Source: Rhodoblastus sp. (GTDB lineage: Bacteria; Pseudomonadota; Alphaproteobacteria; Rhizobiales; Beijerinckiaceae). From it: a DNA stretch of 64,000 bases. A model generated the notes under the pieces. The model was not told the origin of the DNA. It was given only the letters and a program-made list of their open reading frames with translations, and did no database searches. This document shows, piece after piece, positions 16,750 through 24,568 of the stretch (position 1 is its first letter; every line of letters begins with the position of its first letter). The position numbers were made by a program, and so were the translations under genes. The DNA is taken from NCBI RefSeq assembly GCF_019449565.1, contig NZ_JAGRPM010000027.1, positions 124,001-188,000 on the forward strand, in the 5' to 3' direction.

Positions 16750-16776
16750 AAATAATCACCGAAAACGCCAGGCGAC

Positions 16777-16812
16777 GGGACAAGTGACGGGACACGTGAC
16801 AGGACAAACGCA
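16777..16812. repeat. three 12-bp tandem repeats at the fabH start
   Basis: GGGACAAGTGAC at 16777-16788 is followed by GGGACACGTGAC at 16789-16800 and a diverged third copy to 16812. The first two each supply an in-frame GTG, so repeat number could change which start codon is used or the N-terminal VTGQ/VTGH residues. Confidence 0.7.
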
Positions 16813-17794
16813 AGAAAACAAGCGCCTGCGCTCGGTGGTGAAAGGCGTGGGCTCCGCGTTGCCGCGCCGTTGCGTGACGAATCGCGAGCTGGAGAAGGAG
16901 GTCGAGACCTCCGACGAATGGATCGTCCAGCGCACCGGAATCACGCAGCGCTATATCGCGGGCGAAGGGGAAACCACCTCGACGCTCGGCGCGGCGGCTG
17001 CGCGCGCGGCGCTGGCCAAGGCGAACCTGGCGCCCGAGGACATCGATCTCATCATTTGCGCCACTTCGACGCCGGATTATACCTTCCCCTCGGTCGCAAC
17101 GATGATCCAGGCCGAGCTGGGCATCACCGGCGGCGTCGCTTTCGATCTGCAGGCGGTTTGCGCCGGCTTCGTCTTCGCCGTGGCGACGGCGGACAAGTTC
17201 CTGACCTCCGGCTCGCACAAGCGCGCGCTCGTGATCGGCGCCGAGACCTTTTCGCGCATCATGGACTGGAGCGACCGCACCACCTGCGTGCTGTTCGGCG
17301 ATGGCGCCGGCGCCCTGGTGCTTGAGGCCCAGGAGGAAGCGGGAACGAGCGCTGACCGCGGCGTCCTGACCAGCCATTTGCGGTCGGACGGCCGCCATCG
17401 CGCGAAGCTCTATGTCGATGGCGGGCCTTCGACCACCGGAACAGCCGGCCATCTCCGCATGGAGGGCAAGGAAGTCTTCCGCTTCGCGGTGGGCCATGTG
17501 ACCGACGTGATGACCGAATCCTTCGCCGCGACCGGGCTGACGGCGGAAGATCTCGACTGGTTCGTGCCGCATCAGGCCAATCAGCGCATCATCGACGCCT
17601 CTGCGCAGAAGCTGCACATCGCGCCGCACAAGGTGGTCAAGACCGTGCAGTCGCATGGCAATACGTCGGCGGCCTCGATTCCGCTGGCGCTCACGGTCGC
17701 CTGCGAGGACGGTCGAATCAAGCCGGGCGACCTCGTGATGATCGAGGCGATCGGCGGCGGCTTCGCGTGGGGAGCGGCGCTGATCCGCTGGTGA
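16796..17794 (+). CDS. fabH: beta-ketoacyl-ACP synthase III
   Basis: FabH condenses acetyl-CoA with malonyl-ACP to start fatty acid synthesis. The 332-residue form from GTG 16796 fits the usual N-terminus (a few residues before [14 protein letters not shown]). A GTG at 16784, one 12-bp repeat upstream, is in frame and equally plausible. The catalytic triad is present: Cys in [10 protein letters not shown], His in VPHQANQRI and Asn in [14 protein letters not shown]. The [10 protein letters not shown] segment near the N-terminus is typical. The neighbours plsX and ihfA match the standard alphaproteobacterial order. Confidence 0.95.
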   Translation: MTGQTQENKRLRSVVKGVGSALPRRCVTNRELEKEVETSDEWIVQRTGITQRYIAGEGETTSTLGAAAARAALAKANLAPEDIDLIICATSTPDYTFPSVATMIQAELGITGGVAFDLQAVCAGFVFAVATADKFLTSGSHKRALVIGAETFSRIMDWSDRTTCVLFGDGAGALVLEAQEEAGTSADRGVLTSHLRSDGRHRAKLYVDGGPSTTGTAGHLRMEGKEVFRFAVGHVTDVMTESFAATGLTAEDLDWFVPHQANQRIIDASAQKLHIAPHKVVKTVQSHGNTSAASIPLALTVACEDGRIKPGDLVMIEAIGGGFAWGAALIRW

Positions 17795-17985
17795 GGCCTT
17801 GCCTGTCGCGTGATCTGGATCAAAGATTGGACCGCAAATGGCGTTCTCATCTCGGTCTTGACGGCAAAGGCCTTGTTTTTACTCGGAATCCTCTTTTTTT
17901 GGCGTATAATGCCGATTTGGAGCCAGGCTTGAACCTGGCCCTCTGGGAATTTGCGAAGACGAATTCTTTTTGGGAGACGCATTCC

Positions 17986-18348
17986 ATGACCACGGACACC
18001 TTGATCCCCAAAACGACGGAACCTGCCGTCGCGGCCGCCCAGAACGAGAGCGCGGAACACCGGCGGACGCTGACCCGCTCTGATCTCGCAGAGGCCGTGT
18101 TCCGGCGCATTGGATTGTCGCGGCTCGAATCGGCGCAGCTGGTGGAAACGGTGATTGACGAAATCAGCGACGCCATTCTGCGCGGCGAGAATGTGAAACT
18201 GTCGAGCTTCGGCACGTTCCTCCAGCGCTTCAAGCGTGAACGCGTCGGACGCAACCCCAAGACGGGCGTCGAAGCGACGATTTCCCCGCGAAAGGTGCTG
18301 GTTTTCAAGGCGTCGCACATCATGCGCGAGCGCATCAACAACGGCTGA
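17986..18348 (+). CDS. ihfA: integration host factor, alpha subunit
   Basis: A DNA-bending HU-family protein of 120 residues that pairs with IhfB. The core begins [18 protein letters not shown] and includes [20 protein letters not shown] and the minor-groove-intercalating tip [20 protein letters not shown] with its conserved proline. A roughly 25-residue polar extension precedes the core ([18 protein letters not shown]), longer than in enteric IhfA. The start at 17986 has GGGAG upstream. A good -10 box (TATAAT at 17905-17910) lies about 75 bases upstream, though I could not find a matching -35. Confidence 0.94.
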   Translation: MTTDTLIPKTTEPAVAAAQNESAEHRRTLTRSDLAEAVFRRIGLSRLESAQLVETVIDEISDAILRGENVKLSSFGTFLQRFKRERVGRNPKTGVEATISPRKVLVFKASHIMRERINNG

Positions 18349-18457
18349 ATATCGCCGCGCGATCATTTTTCTGGACAAGTCTCGGGTTTGGCCGAAAATC
18401 GCCTTTGCGCCGTCGCGGGGATTCGCGGCGCGACGGAAGGGCCCGCCGGAGCGCTTG

Positions 18458-18988
18458 ATGGACAAGACCCAGGACGCATTTCGCACCATTGGAGAAGTCG
18501 CCGAGGCGCTGGACCTTCCCCAGCACGTGCTGCGATTCTGGGAAACTAAATTCAGCCAGATCCGCCCGGTGAAGCGCGTCGGGGGGCGGCGTTACTACCG
18601 CCCTGAGGACGTCCAGCTCGTCGGCGCTATTCGCGTGCTGCTCTATAGCGAGGGCTATACGATTCGCGGCGTGCAGCGCATCCTGAAAGAGCAGGGCGCA
18701 CGCGCGGTCGTCGCTGCATCGCGCGCCAAAGGGGCGGCGCAGGGCGCAGATGCTGAGGCCGCAGCGTTCGATCCGGCGCAGACCGGCCCCCGCGCAGATT
18801 TCCTGACCGATCCGGACATGGAACAGACCGCCGATCCAGCCTCGGAGCCGGACGAATCGGTCGGGCCATCAGGCGAGACGTTCCCGGGCGCCACGCGCCT
18901 TTCCGCCCAGGATCGCCATCGTATGGAGGCCATTCTGGCCGAACTCGCCGAAGGCGCGCGGATTCTCGAAGAAGCCCGGCGTGGCTGA
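18458..18988 (+). CDS. MerR-family transcriptional regulator
   Basis: A 176-residue regulator. The N-terminal 75 residues form a MerR winged helix: [33 protein letters not shown] and [20 protein letters not shown]. The C-terminal part is acidic and low-complexity, with no metal-binding cysteines, ending in a helix ([15 protein letters not shown]). The ATG at 18458 has GGAG upstream. A MerR gene of this type after ihfA and before tRNA-Pro is the standard order in Hyphomicrobiales. The ligand and targets are unknown. Confidence 0.9.
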   Translation: MDKTQDAFRTIGEVAEALDLPQHVLRFWETKFSQIRPVKRVGGRRYYRPEDVQLVGAIRVLLYSEGYTIRGVQRILKEQGARAVVAASRAKGAAQGADAEAAAFDPAQTGPRADFLTDPDMEQTADPASEPDESVGPSGETFPGATRLSAQDRHRMEAILAELAEGARILEEARRG

Positions 18989-19058
18989 CCGGTTTTACGA
19001 CTGTTTTTTTCGCTGCGGCGTTGCCAGCCTCAAAAGCCTTCTCTATAAGGCGGGCAGT

Positions 19059-19136
19059 CGGAGTGTAGCGCAGTCCGGTTAGCGCACTAGTCTGGGGGAC
19101 TAGGGGTCGTGGGTTCGAATCCCGCCACTCCGACCA
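19059..19136 (+). tRNA. tRNA-Pro (anticodon GGG)
   Basis: A 78-base tRNA with CCA encoded. The acceptor 5' strand CGGAGTG pairs with CACTCCG; the anticodon stem CTAGT/ACTAG encloses the loop CTGGGGG, giving anticodon GGG for CCC proline codons. The T arm contains GTTCGAATC. A strong terminator follows 22 bases later. Proline tRNA here is a frequent integration target in relatives, but it is intact and unoccupied in this window. Confidence 0.97.
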
Positions 19137-19157
19137 TTCGAAATTTGAATTTGGAGC

Positions 19158-19189
19158 AAAAAGCCGCGCCGTGTTTGGCGCGGCTTTTT
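19158..19189. terminator. bidirectional rho-independent terminator after tRNA-Pro
   Basis: AAAAAGCCGCGCC at 19158-19170 pairs exactly with 19177-19189 around a GTGTTT loop, with A- and T-runs on the two sides. It ends both the tRNA transcript and the convergent pterin dehydratase gene. Confidence 0.92.
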
Positions 19190-19218
19190 GCGTTTTGCGA
19201 TCAAGGCGCGGAAACGCC

Positions 19219-19569
19219 TCACGCGTTCGCGGCTTGCGCGAACAGGCGATCGATCTTCGTCGCCATGATGAAGTCGTTCTCATGCAGGCCCTTGATCTTT
19301 TTGGTCTGGAGAAAAATGGTCGCATAGCCCCAGCCAAAATGGATGTCGGGATGGTGGCCTTCGGCTTCGGCGAGTTCGCCGACGGTGTCGACGAAGGCAA
19401 GCGCCGCTTTGAAATCCGCGAAGCGAAAACTGCGTTCGATCCGGTGTGCCTCCTGGGCCAGCCGCCAATCCGGAGCCTCCGCGTGGAAATGTTCGGCCTC
19501 CTGCCGCGTCAGCGGCGGCGAGCCTCCGCGGCATGGCGTGCAGGTCTTGCCTTGAAGCGCGTTTTCCAT
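19219..19569 (-). CDS. phhB: pterin-4a-carbinolamine dehydratase
   Basis: The enzyme dehydrates 4a-hydroxytetrahydrobiopterin in pterin recycling; some homologues act as transcriptional coactivators. I start at the ATG at 19569, giving 116 residues, close to the family length plus a short N-terminus with two cysteines (CTPC). The active-site motif is clear: GHHPDIHFGWGYATIFLQT with the catalytic histidines, followed by a C-terminal GLHENDFIMATKIDRLF. No phenylalanine hydroxylase gene is nearby in the window. Confidence 0.92.
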   Translation of the reverse strand: MENALQGKTCTPCRGGSPPLTRQEAEHFHAEAPDWRLAQEAHRIERSFRFADFKAALAFVDTVGELAEAEGHHPDIHFGWGYATIFLQTKKIKGLHENDFIMATKIDRLFAQAANA

Positions 19570-19771
19570 CTGGCCTGCCCCCCGTTTCCAGCCGGCCTCA
19601 TACGCAGCCGCTCGCCTATCTGAAACGCCTCGGCGCTGCGTCATGTTCCAGAAGTCAGCGAATGAAAAGGCGGGATTCGCAACCTTATCGGGGTTTGCTC
19701 GTTAACCCTCCGGTCATCCTTTTGGTCTGAACTATATTCTTGCTGGCTCAAGGCGACCTGGGGAGGGAACC

Positions 19772-19951
19772 ATGCAGTTATGGCGTAAAATTTTGCGCGC
19801 GGTCCTGTATGACGACGGCGCGCCGGGCCTTTATTCCGGGCTCCTGCCGAATGCGTCGGGCGAGAGTTTTTCCAGCCGGCGGGTTGAACACGACGCCAAT
19901 GCGGGGAAAACGAATGCGGCTGCGTCACGATCGGGCAAAAACCGTTCGTAA
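19772..19951 (+). CDS. possible small protein (59 residues)
   Basis: A 59-codon frame starts at the ATG at 19772 immediately after an almost perfect ribosome-binding site (GGGAGGGAACC) and ends TAA at 19951. The protein begins MQLWRKILRAVLYDDGAPGL, an amphipathic basic helix, and ends in a polar Ser/Arg/Lys-rich tail; it has no transmembrane segment. An AT-rich stretch with TATATT at 19733-19738 lies upstream and could be a -10 box. No family is recognised. It sits in an otherwise empty 460-base gap, which makes it more credible. Confidence 0.45.
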   Translation: MQLWRKILRAVLYDDGAPGLYSGLLPNASGESFSSRRVEHDANAGKTNAAASRSGKNRS

Positions 19952-19985
19952 TGGCCGGGCGGTGAAATCGTCGCCTGCATGAAAA

Positions 19986-20011
19986 ACGCGCCGCCCGAAC
20001 GGGCGACGCGT
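19986..20011 (-). terminator. terminator of the host-attachment-family gene
   Basis: A hairpin at 19986-20011 combines a 6-bp GC stem (CGCCCG/CGGGCG, loop AA) with a further 5-bp ACGCG/CGCGT stem across a one-base mismatch. On the minus strand it is followed by TTTTT, as in a rho-independent terminator, about 20 bases after the gene's stop. Confidence 0.75.
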
Positions 20012-20032
20012 ATTAGATCAGCCGACCTAAAA

Positions 20033-20485
20033 TCAGCCCACAATATGTTTCTCGATCTCCCAGACGGGGATCTTGGTGAAGTCCTTGTCGATCTCGGCGA
20101 TCACCTTGCTCTTGACGTCAGCATGGAGCGCGCGCCGCAAGTCGGCGAGCGTCCTGGCGGGGGCAGCGATCACCAGAACCCGGGTACCGCGTTCGCGCAC
20201 GAGCGTTTCGAGCGCCTCAGCCGCGCGTTGTGCAAAACGATGCTCTTCGATTTCATGCCAGTCGGTCGTCTCGACAGAGCTGCGCGCGCCGGACCCAACG
20301 CTTGAATAGGCGCGGCCGGGACGATCGGAGCCCTGCTCGTGCGTCGGCGGATTTTCCTCGCCGTTCAACACGCGCTCCGTAACCAGATTGGCGAATTTTT
20401 CATCCCCCTCATTGCGCAGGAATAGCGCCTTGCGGCCGTCGCCGACGAAGACGAATGCGTCGTGTGGAAGGGCGATTTTGCTCAC
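20033..20485 (-). CDS. host-attachment family protein (PF10116-type)
   Basis: A 150-residue cytoplasmic protein. The family was named after an Agrobacterium attachment gene, but its biochemical role is not established. Typical features are the N-terminal strand HDAFVFVGDGRKALFLRNEG, the polar middle GRAYSSVGSGARSSVE, and FAQRAAEALETLVRERGTRV leading into LVIAAPARTLADLRRALHAD. This last region is reminiscent of the eRF1/Pelota-like fold noted for the family. A terminator follows, and the gene stands alone. Confidence 0.82.
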   Translation of the reverse strand: MSKIALPHDAFVFVGDGRKALFLRNEGDEKFANLVTERVLNGEENPPTHEQGSDRPGRAYSSVGSGARSSVETTDWHEIEEHRFAQRAAEALETLVRERGTRVLVIAAPARTLADLRRALHADVKSKVIAEIDKDFTKIPVWEIEKHIVG

Positions 20486-20673
20486 GATAAAGCTCCCGCA
20501 TTTCGGGTGGATCGCCGCATTTTGGCGCGGCTTACCGGAGGCGGGGCGGTTTTTGCGCCCCGGGGGCCAGCGCTCGGGCCGGCGCCTTTGGTTTCCTCCG
20601 CTATCCCTGAAGATAGGCGCCGGCGGGCCTCGCCGCCATGATGCGCGTCAATTTAAGTACGGGTTCGCAGGTT

Positions 20674-21495
20674 TCAGGCGGCGGTGGGCCGGCGTGCGGG
20701 CGCGGCGAGGCGGGTGGCGATAAAAATTCCGGCCAGCGCTACGAAATAGACCAGCGCCTGCGCCCCGGACGGCTGATCGACATAGCCGAACAACACATGG
20801 GCGATGCGGCCGGCGATGGAATCGTCCGGCAGGATGGCCGACGTGTCCCATAGAGTGCCAGAGAGAGCGGTGACGAGGCCCGCCTGCTGGAGGAACACCA
20901 CGCATTGCGACGCCATGCCGGCGGCGAGAAAGGTGATGAGGGCCGTGGTCACGGCGAAAAGATAGCGCGTGGGGATCGCGACGAGTCCATAGAACATCAG
21001 CACGGACAGCGCGCCGCCGAGCGCCAGCCCCAACAGACCGCCGAGCAGCAACTGGCCGAAGCCCGCCGTACCCGAAGCTGCTATGCCATAGAGAAATAGC
21101 ACGACCTCGGAGCCTTCACGCAGGACCGCGACGGCGACGACCACCGCCAGAGCCGTCATGCTTTGCGAGCCTTCCGCGACTGCGATTCCGACATTGCGCA
21201 GGTTGGCGGCCATCTCGCGACCGTGGCTCGCCATCCAGATATTATGCCAGGCGAGCATGACAACCGCGAGGGCGAGGATGCCGGCGTTGAACAATTCCTG
21301 CCCCGCGCCCGAAAAGGCGTCCGCCAGCGCGCCGGCGAAAACCGCGACCAGCGCGGCGCCGAGCAGGCCAGCGGCCAATCCGCCGCCGACATAGGCCCCG
21401 CGGCCCGGCGCGCCGCGCGTTACCGCCAGCACTATGCCGACGATGAGGCCCGCTTCGATGACCTCACGAAAGACAATGATCAGCGCGCCCAGCAT
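20674..21495 (-). CDS. FTR1-family high-affinity iron permease (FtrC/EfeU-like)
   Basis: An inner-membrane iron permease of 273 residues with seven predicted transmembrane helices. Both Arg-Glu-x-x-Glu motifs that carry iron are present: REVIE at residues about 10-14 of the first helix and REGSE in the fourth. The ATG at 21495 is chosen because it places the first helix at the N-terminus (MLGALIIVFREVIEAGLIVG); a longer frame adds a polar tail. It lies 10 bases after the cupredoxin-like gene, forming the core of an FtrBC-type system. I see no FtrA (P19-like) or FtrD (ferredoxin-like) partner in the window. Confidence 0.9.
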   Translation of the reverse strand: MLGALIIVFREVIEAGLIVGIVLAVTRGAPGRGAYVGGGLAAGLLGAALVAVFAGALADAFSGAGQELFNAGILALAVVMLAWHNIWMASHGREMAANLRNVGIAVAEGSQSMTALAVVVAVAVLREGSEVVLFLYGIAASGTAGFGQLLLGGLLGLALGGALSVLMFYGLVAIPTRYLFAVTTALITFLAAGMASQCVVFLQQAGLVTALSGTLWDTSAILPDDSIAGRIAHVLFGYVDQPSGAQALVYFVALAGIFIATRLAAPARRPTAA

Positions 21496-21505
21496 CTCTT
21501 GAGTC

Positions 21506-21838
21506 CTATTCGACGACGAGTTCGCCCTCGGTTGTGGCCTGATGGAAATCATCGAAGAAGCGATAGCGGCCGGCGTTGAGCGGACGGATCTGCATCGAGA
21601 CTTCGCCGCCGGGCGCTATGATCTTTTCGACGCGCAAGCTCTTGCTCTCGAATTCGGCGGCGGTCGAGTCCAGGTTTTTCACGACAATGGTGAAGGCCTG
21701 GTTGGCCGGGGCGCGCACTTCGGCAGGCGAGAACTTATGGTCCTTGATCGTCAGGCGCACGCTGGCCTGCTGCGCCAGGGCGGGCGCGGCGAACAACAGC
21801 GAAAGGGCGATAAGGGCGGAAACGCGTGCAGCTTTCAT
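21506..21838 (-). CDS. periplasmic cupredoxin-like protein (FtrB/EfeO-N-like)
   Basis: A 110-residue protein with a clear signal peptide (MKAARVSALIALSLLFAAPA, cleaved after AQA-like LAQ). The mature part is a single cupredoxin domain: TIKDHKFSPAEVRAPANQAF, FTIVVKNLDSTAAEFES and YRFFDDFHQATTEGELVV. The classic copper ligands are incomplete: there is no cysteine, though one His-rich turn (DDFH) remains. In FtrABCD systems such a protein works with the FTR1 permease encoded next. It is the likely periplasmic partner of the downstream permease. Confidence 0.82.
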   Translation of the reverse strand: MKAARVSALIALSLLFAAPALAQQASVRLTIKDHKFSPAEVRAPANQAFTIVVKNLDSTAAEFESKSLRVEKIIAPGGEVSMQIRPLNAGRYRFFDDFHQATTEGELVVE

Positions 21839-21870
21839 TGTCTTCTCCCAGTGAAAGGCGGGCCAAAGGG

Positions 21871-22761
21871 TCAGAATTCGAAGCCAACCTTCAAATTCGC
21901 ATATTGGCGCTCGAAATTGGTCAGGTCGAGATTTCCGGTCTCGCCCTGCGCGCGGCCCGCGACCTGGAAGGACCAGGCTGCGGCGAGGAATATCTTCGGA
22001 GTGAACTGAACGTGCAAGGTTGGCCCCACATAAAATGCCGCGCCCTCGAGCGCGTTGAAGCCAAAGCCTTCATAGGAACGATAATATTCGACTTCGCCGC
22101 CGAGCGTGACCTGAGGCGTGACGCGATAGGCCATGGCGGCGGTGGCGCCGAAGCCCGAGGCGCGGCTCCAGCTCGGATCGCCGGGCGCGCGTTCGACCTC
22201 CGGCTCGTAGATCAGGTTCGCCGCCGCATAAAGCATGTTCGGGATCAGTTCGGTGTCGGCGGCGAGACGGGTCGTCAAGCTGAAGCTGTTGGCGTGCACG
22301 CCATTGGCGCCGACGCTGCGACCCCATTCCGGCTGAACCGAGAGGGACAGGCCGATCGGATTGCCGGGACCGCGCCCGATGATCAGCCATTTCGGCTTGA
22401 AAGAGAGGCCGGCGAAGTCCCCCCGATGGAGATCATCCAGTCCGGCCACGCCATTGATCTGCTGCGACAGGCCATGGATCGACAGTTCATAGCCCCAATA
22501 TTGCGACGGGACGTGTTCGAATTCGAATTCCTGCTCGATGGAGCGATAGCTGCCGCCACGTTTGCCGAAGCCGCCGGTGGTTTCCGATTCGAGCTCCTTC
22601 TCGCCTTCCGCGCCAATATCCGTGCCTGCGGTGAAGCCGAAGATATATTTGGTCTCAAGCTCATAATAGCGGCTGGAGAAGGCCTCCTGAGCGTTCGCCG
22701 CGCCCGCCAGCGCGCACAGAGCTGCCGAGGAATAGACAATGCGGGATAAGGACCTGATCAT
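21871..22761 (-). CDS. outer-membrane beta-barrel protein of the iron cluster
   Basis: A 296-residue protein starting at the ATG at 22761, with a signal peptide ending ALAGAANA-QEA. The mature part has alternating strands rich in Tyr, Phe and Gly (YELETKYIFGFTAG, EQEFEFEHVPSQYWGYEL) and ends in Phe (LKVGFEF), the usual mark of an outer-membrane barrel. I do not recognise a specific family. It is the first gene of the unit with the cupredoxin-like protein and the FTR1 permease, which suggests a role in metal passage across the outer membrane; that is inference. Confidence 0.72.
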   Translation of the reverse strand: MIRSLSRIVYSSAALCALAGAANAQEAFSSRYYELETKYIFGFTAGTDIGAEGEKELESETTGGFGKRGGSYRSIEQEFEFEHVPSQYWGYELSIHGLSQQINGVAGLDDLHRGDFAGLSFKPKWLIIGRGPGNPIGLSLSVQPEWGRSVGANGVHANSFSLTTRLAADTELIPNMLYAAANLIYEPEVERAPGDPSWSRASGFGATAAMAYRVTPQVTLGGEVEYYRSYEGFGFNALEGAAFYVGPTLHVQFTPKIFLAAAWSFQVAGRAQGETGNLDLTNFERQYANLKVGFEF

Positions 22762-22802
22762 AAAAGCGTTCCGGCGCTGTGTTTTGAAGGAGCTTGCGAA
22801 CC

Positions 22803-22826
22803 CTTTTTTGCTGCGTCGCAAAAAAG
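22803..22826. promoter_or_regulatory. AT-rich hairpin in the barrel-gene leader
   Basis: CTTTTTTGC at 22803-22811 pairs perfectly with GCAAAAAAG at 22818-22826 around a 6-base loop. It lies in the presumed 5' leader, about 42 bases before the ATG at 22761. An A/T-dominated stem in a GC-rich genome is conspicuous; a role in mRNA stability or attenuation is possible. Confidence 0.5.
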
Positions 22827-22846
22827 ACGCAAACGAAACGCTCCTC

Positions 22847-22863
22847 ATTAGAACAATTCAAAA
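22847..22863. promoter_or_regulatory. iron-control-element-like (Irr box) candidate, weak
   Basis: ATTAGAA-caa-TTCAAAA at 22847-22863 has the 7-3-7 layout of the rhizobial Irr box (TTTAGAA-N3-TTCTAAA) and matches 11 of its 14 consensus positions. It is 86 bases before the barrel-gene start, a distance similar to the better site upstream of bfd. Confidence 0.35.
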
Positions 22864-22919
22864 CTACGAACCGCATTGTCCGGCTGGTTCGCGGCGGCGC
22901 TAAATGACGAATCCTCCAC

Positions 22920-23819
22920 TCACTGAGAAGGGCAGCCCTTCAATCTGTCGATCAGCCAGCGTCCCGCCGGCCCCGGCGGCGCCGCCGTGCGATAGACCGC
23001 CGCCATCGGCACGATGCGTCCCGTGAGCGGGCTTTCCGGCGTCGCGAGCTGGATCAGCCGCCCCTCGGCGAGGTCGCGCTCCACGGCGTGCAGCGGCATC
23101 GAGCCCCAGCCGAGGCCGCCCAGCAGGAAGGAATGTTTGGCGTAGAGATCGGCCAGCCGCCAGGTCGTCGGCGACATCACGCCATATTCCAATCCGGCGG
23201 AGCGATTGGAGCGCTCGGTCAGCACGAGCTGCACGTGCCTGGCCAGTTCGCTTTGCGGGATGACGCCTTCGTAAGTCGCGAGCGGATGTTCGGGCGCCGC
23301 GACCATGACGATGGCGACGCCATTGAGCGGCTCGCTGCTCAGGCCCTGGGGGAGCGGCGCGGGACCGCCGACGATGGCGAGGCTGGCGCGGCCATCCAGC
23401 ACCGGCTCCGTGGCCCCGCCCAGCACCTCGACATAGAGGCGCAGCGGCGTGGCAGGGAATTCCTGCCGAAAATGTTTTGCCGCCTCGGTGATCGCATGGA
23501 ACGGAAAATAGACGTCGATGACCGCGCAAAGCTCCGGCTCCAGTCCCTGCGACAGGCCCCTGGCGCGGAAATTCAGGAAATCGACCGCTCCGCCGATAAT
23601 GCGAGCGTCCTTCAGAAGCAGGTGTCCCGCCGATGTGAGCGTCGGCGAGCGGCTGGAGCGGTCGAACAGGGCGATTCCAAGCTGTTCCTCCATCCGGCGG
23701 ATGAGGTCGCTCACCGCCGATTGCGCACGGCCGAGCTTGCGCGCGGCGGCGGAGAAGCTGCCTTCTTCGGCGGCGGCGATGAAGGTGCGGATCTGATCGA
23801 GCGAAAGGCGGTCGTGCAT
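22920..23819 (-). CDS. LysR-family transcriptional regulator
   Basis: A 299-residue LysR-type regulator. The N-terminal winged helix-turn-helix is typical (LDQIRTFIAAAEEGSFSAAA, RKLGRAQSAVSDLIRRME), followed by the linker helix and a periplasmic-binding-protein-like effector domain from about residue 90. It is transcribed divergently from the YceI-cytochrome b561-YceI operon starting at 23960. A perfect palindrome with a T-N11-A core lies 11 bases upstream of its start, as expected for autoregulation and control of the divergent operon. Confidence 0.93.
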   Translation of the reverse strand: MHDRLSLDQIRTFIAAAEEGSFSAAARKLGRAQSAVSDLIRRMEEQLGIALFDRSSRSPTLTSAGHLLLKDARIIGGAVDFLNFRARGLSQGLEPELCAVIDVYFPFHAITEAAKHFRQEFPATPLRLYVEVLGGATEPVLDGRASLAIVGGPAPLPQGLSSEPLNGVAIVMVAAPEHPLATYEGVIPQSELARHVQLVLTERSNRSAGLEYGVMSPTTWRLADLYAKHSFLLGGLGWGSMPLHAVERDLAEGRLIQLATPESPLTGRIVPMAAVYRTAAPPGPAGRWLIDRLKGCPSQ

Positions 23820-23829
23820 GACGCATTCT

Positions 23830-23844
23830 ATCTGAAAATCAGAT
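23830..23844. promoter_or_regulatory. LysR-type operator (perfect palindrome)
   Basis: ATCTGA-AAA-TCAGAT at 23830-23844 is an exact 6-3-6 inverted repeat containing T-N11-A. It sits between the divergent LysR gene (start 23819) and the YceI gene (start 23960), closer to the regulator, the usual place for a LysR recognition site. Confidence 0.7.
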
Positions 23845-23959
23845 GGAATATATCGTAAACCAACGGCTAGACTGGGAGGGAGACTGGCGGCAATTTAGCC
23901 GCAGGTCGGCCGGATTCGTCCGCTGGCGTTGCTTGCCCTGTTTAAGAGGAAATTCTCCA

Positions 23960-24568
23960 ATGAATCGTATTCTCACCATCGGCGCCATCGGCGCTCTTCT
24001 GCTCGCCGGGGCCGGCTCCGCCGTGCGGGCCGAGGCCGCCGCCAAGGATGTCAAGGCTGGCGTCTACAAGGTCGAGCCCTATCACACCCAGATCAATTTC
24101 ACGGTTTCGCATTTCGGCCTGTCGAATTTCTCCGGCGTCGTGACCGGCGCTTCCGGCTCGCTGACGCTCGACCCCGCCAAGCCGGAAAACGCGAAGCTCG
24201 ACGTTTCCGTCGACGCCGCCACCGTGCTGACCACGGTGCAGAAGCTCACAGACGAGCTGAAGGATCCAGAATGGCTCGACGCCGCGAAATATCCCAAGGC
24301 GAGTTTTGTTTCGACCAAGGTGACGCCGACCGGCGCCAATGAGGCGACCATCGCCGGCGAACTGACCCTGCATGGCGTGACCAAGCCCTTGACCCTCAAG
24401 GCGCATTTCGTCGGCGCAGGCGTCAATCCGATCGACAAGGCTTATACGGTCGGCTTCGAGGGAACGGGCGTCATCAAGCGCACGGACTTCGGCGTCTCGA
24501 AATATGCGCCGATGATTGGCGACGAGGTCCATGTGACCATCAACGCCGCTTTCGAACTTCAGCAGTAA
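23960..24568 (+). CDS. YceI-family periplasmic protein (first copy)
   Basis: A 202-residue secreted lipocalin-like protein; the family binds polyisoprenoids. A signal peptide (MNRILTIGAIGALLLAGAGS) ends near VRAEA. The mature part has the family landmarks YKVEPYHTQINFTVSHFGLS, DAAKYPKASFVSTKV, IAGELTLHGVTKPLTL and a final DFGVSKYAPMIGDEVHVTI. The start at 23960 has GAGG upstream. The cytochrome b561 gene begins at the base after its stop, indicating tight coupling. Confidence 0.93.
   Translation: MNRILTIGAIGALLLAGAGSAVRAEAAAKDVKAGVYKVEPYHTQINFTVSHFGLSNFSGVVTGASGSLTLDPAKPENAKLDVSVDAATVLTTVQKLTDELKDPEWLDAAKYPKASFVSTKVTPTGANEATIAGELTLHGVTKPLTLKAHFVGAGVNPIDKAYTVGFEGTGVIKRTDFGVSKYAPMIGDEVHVTINAAFELQQ

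Noticed and set aside
19059..19136. tRNA-Pro as the attachment site of the integrative element
   Set aside because: The tRNA is intact, 12 kb from the integrase and separated by core genes; no partial tRNA duplicate was seen near the integrase.
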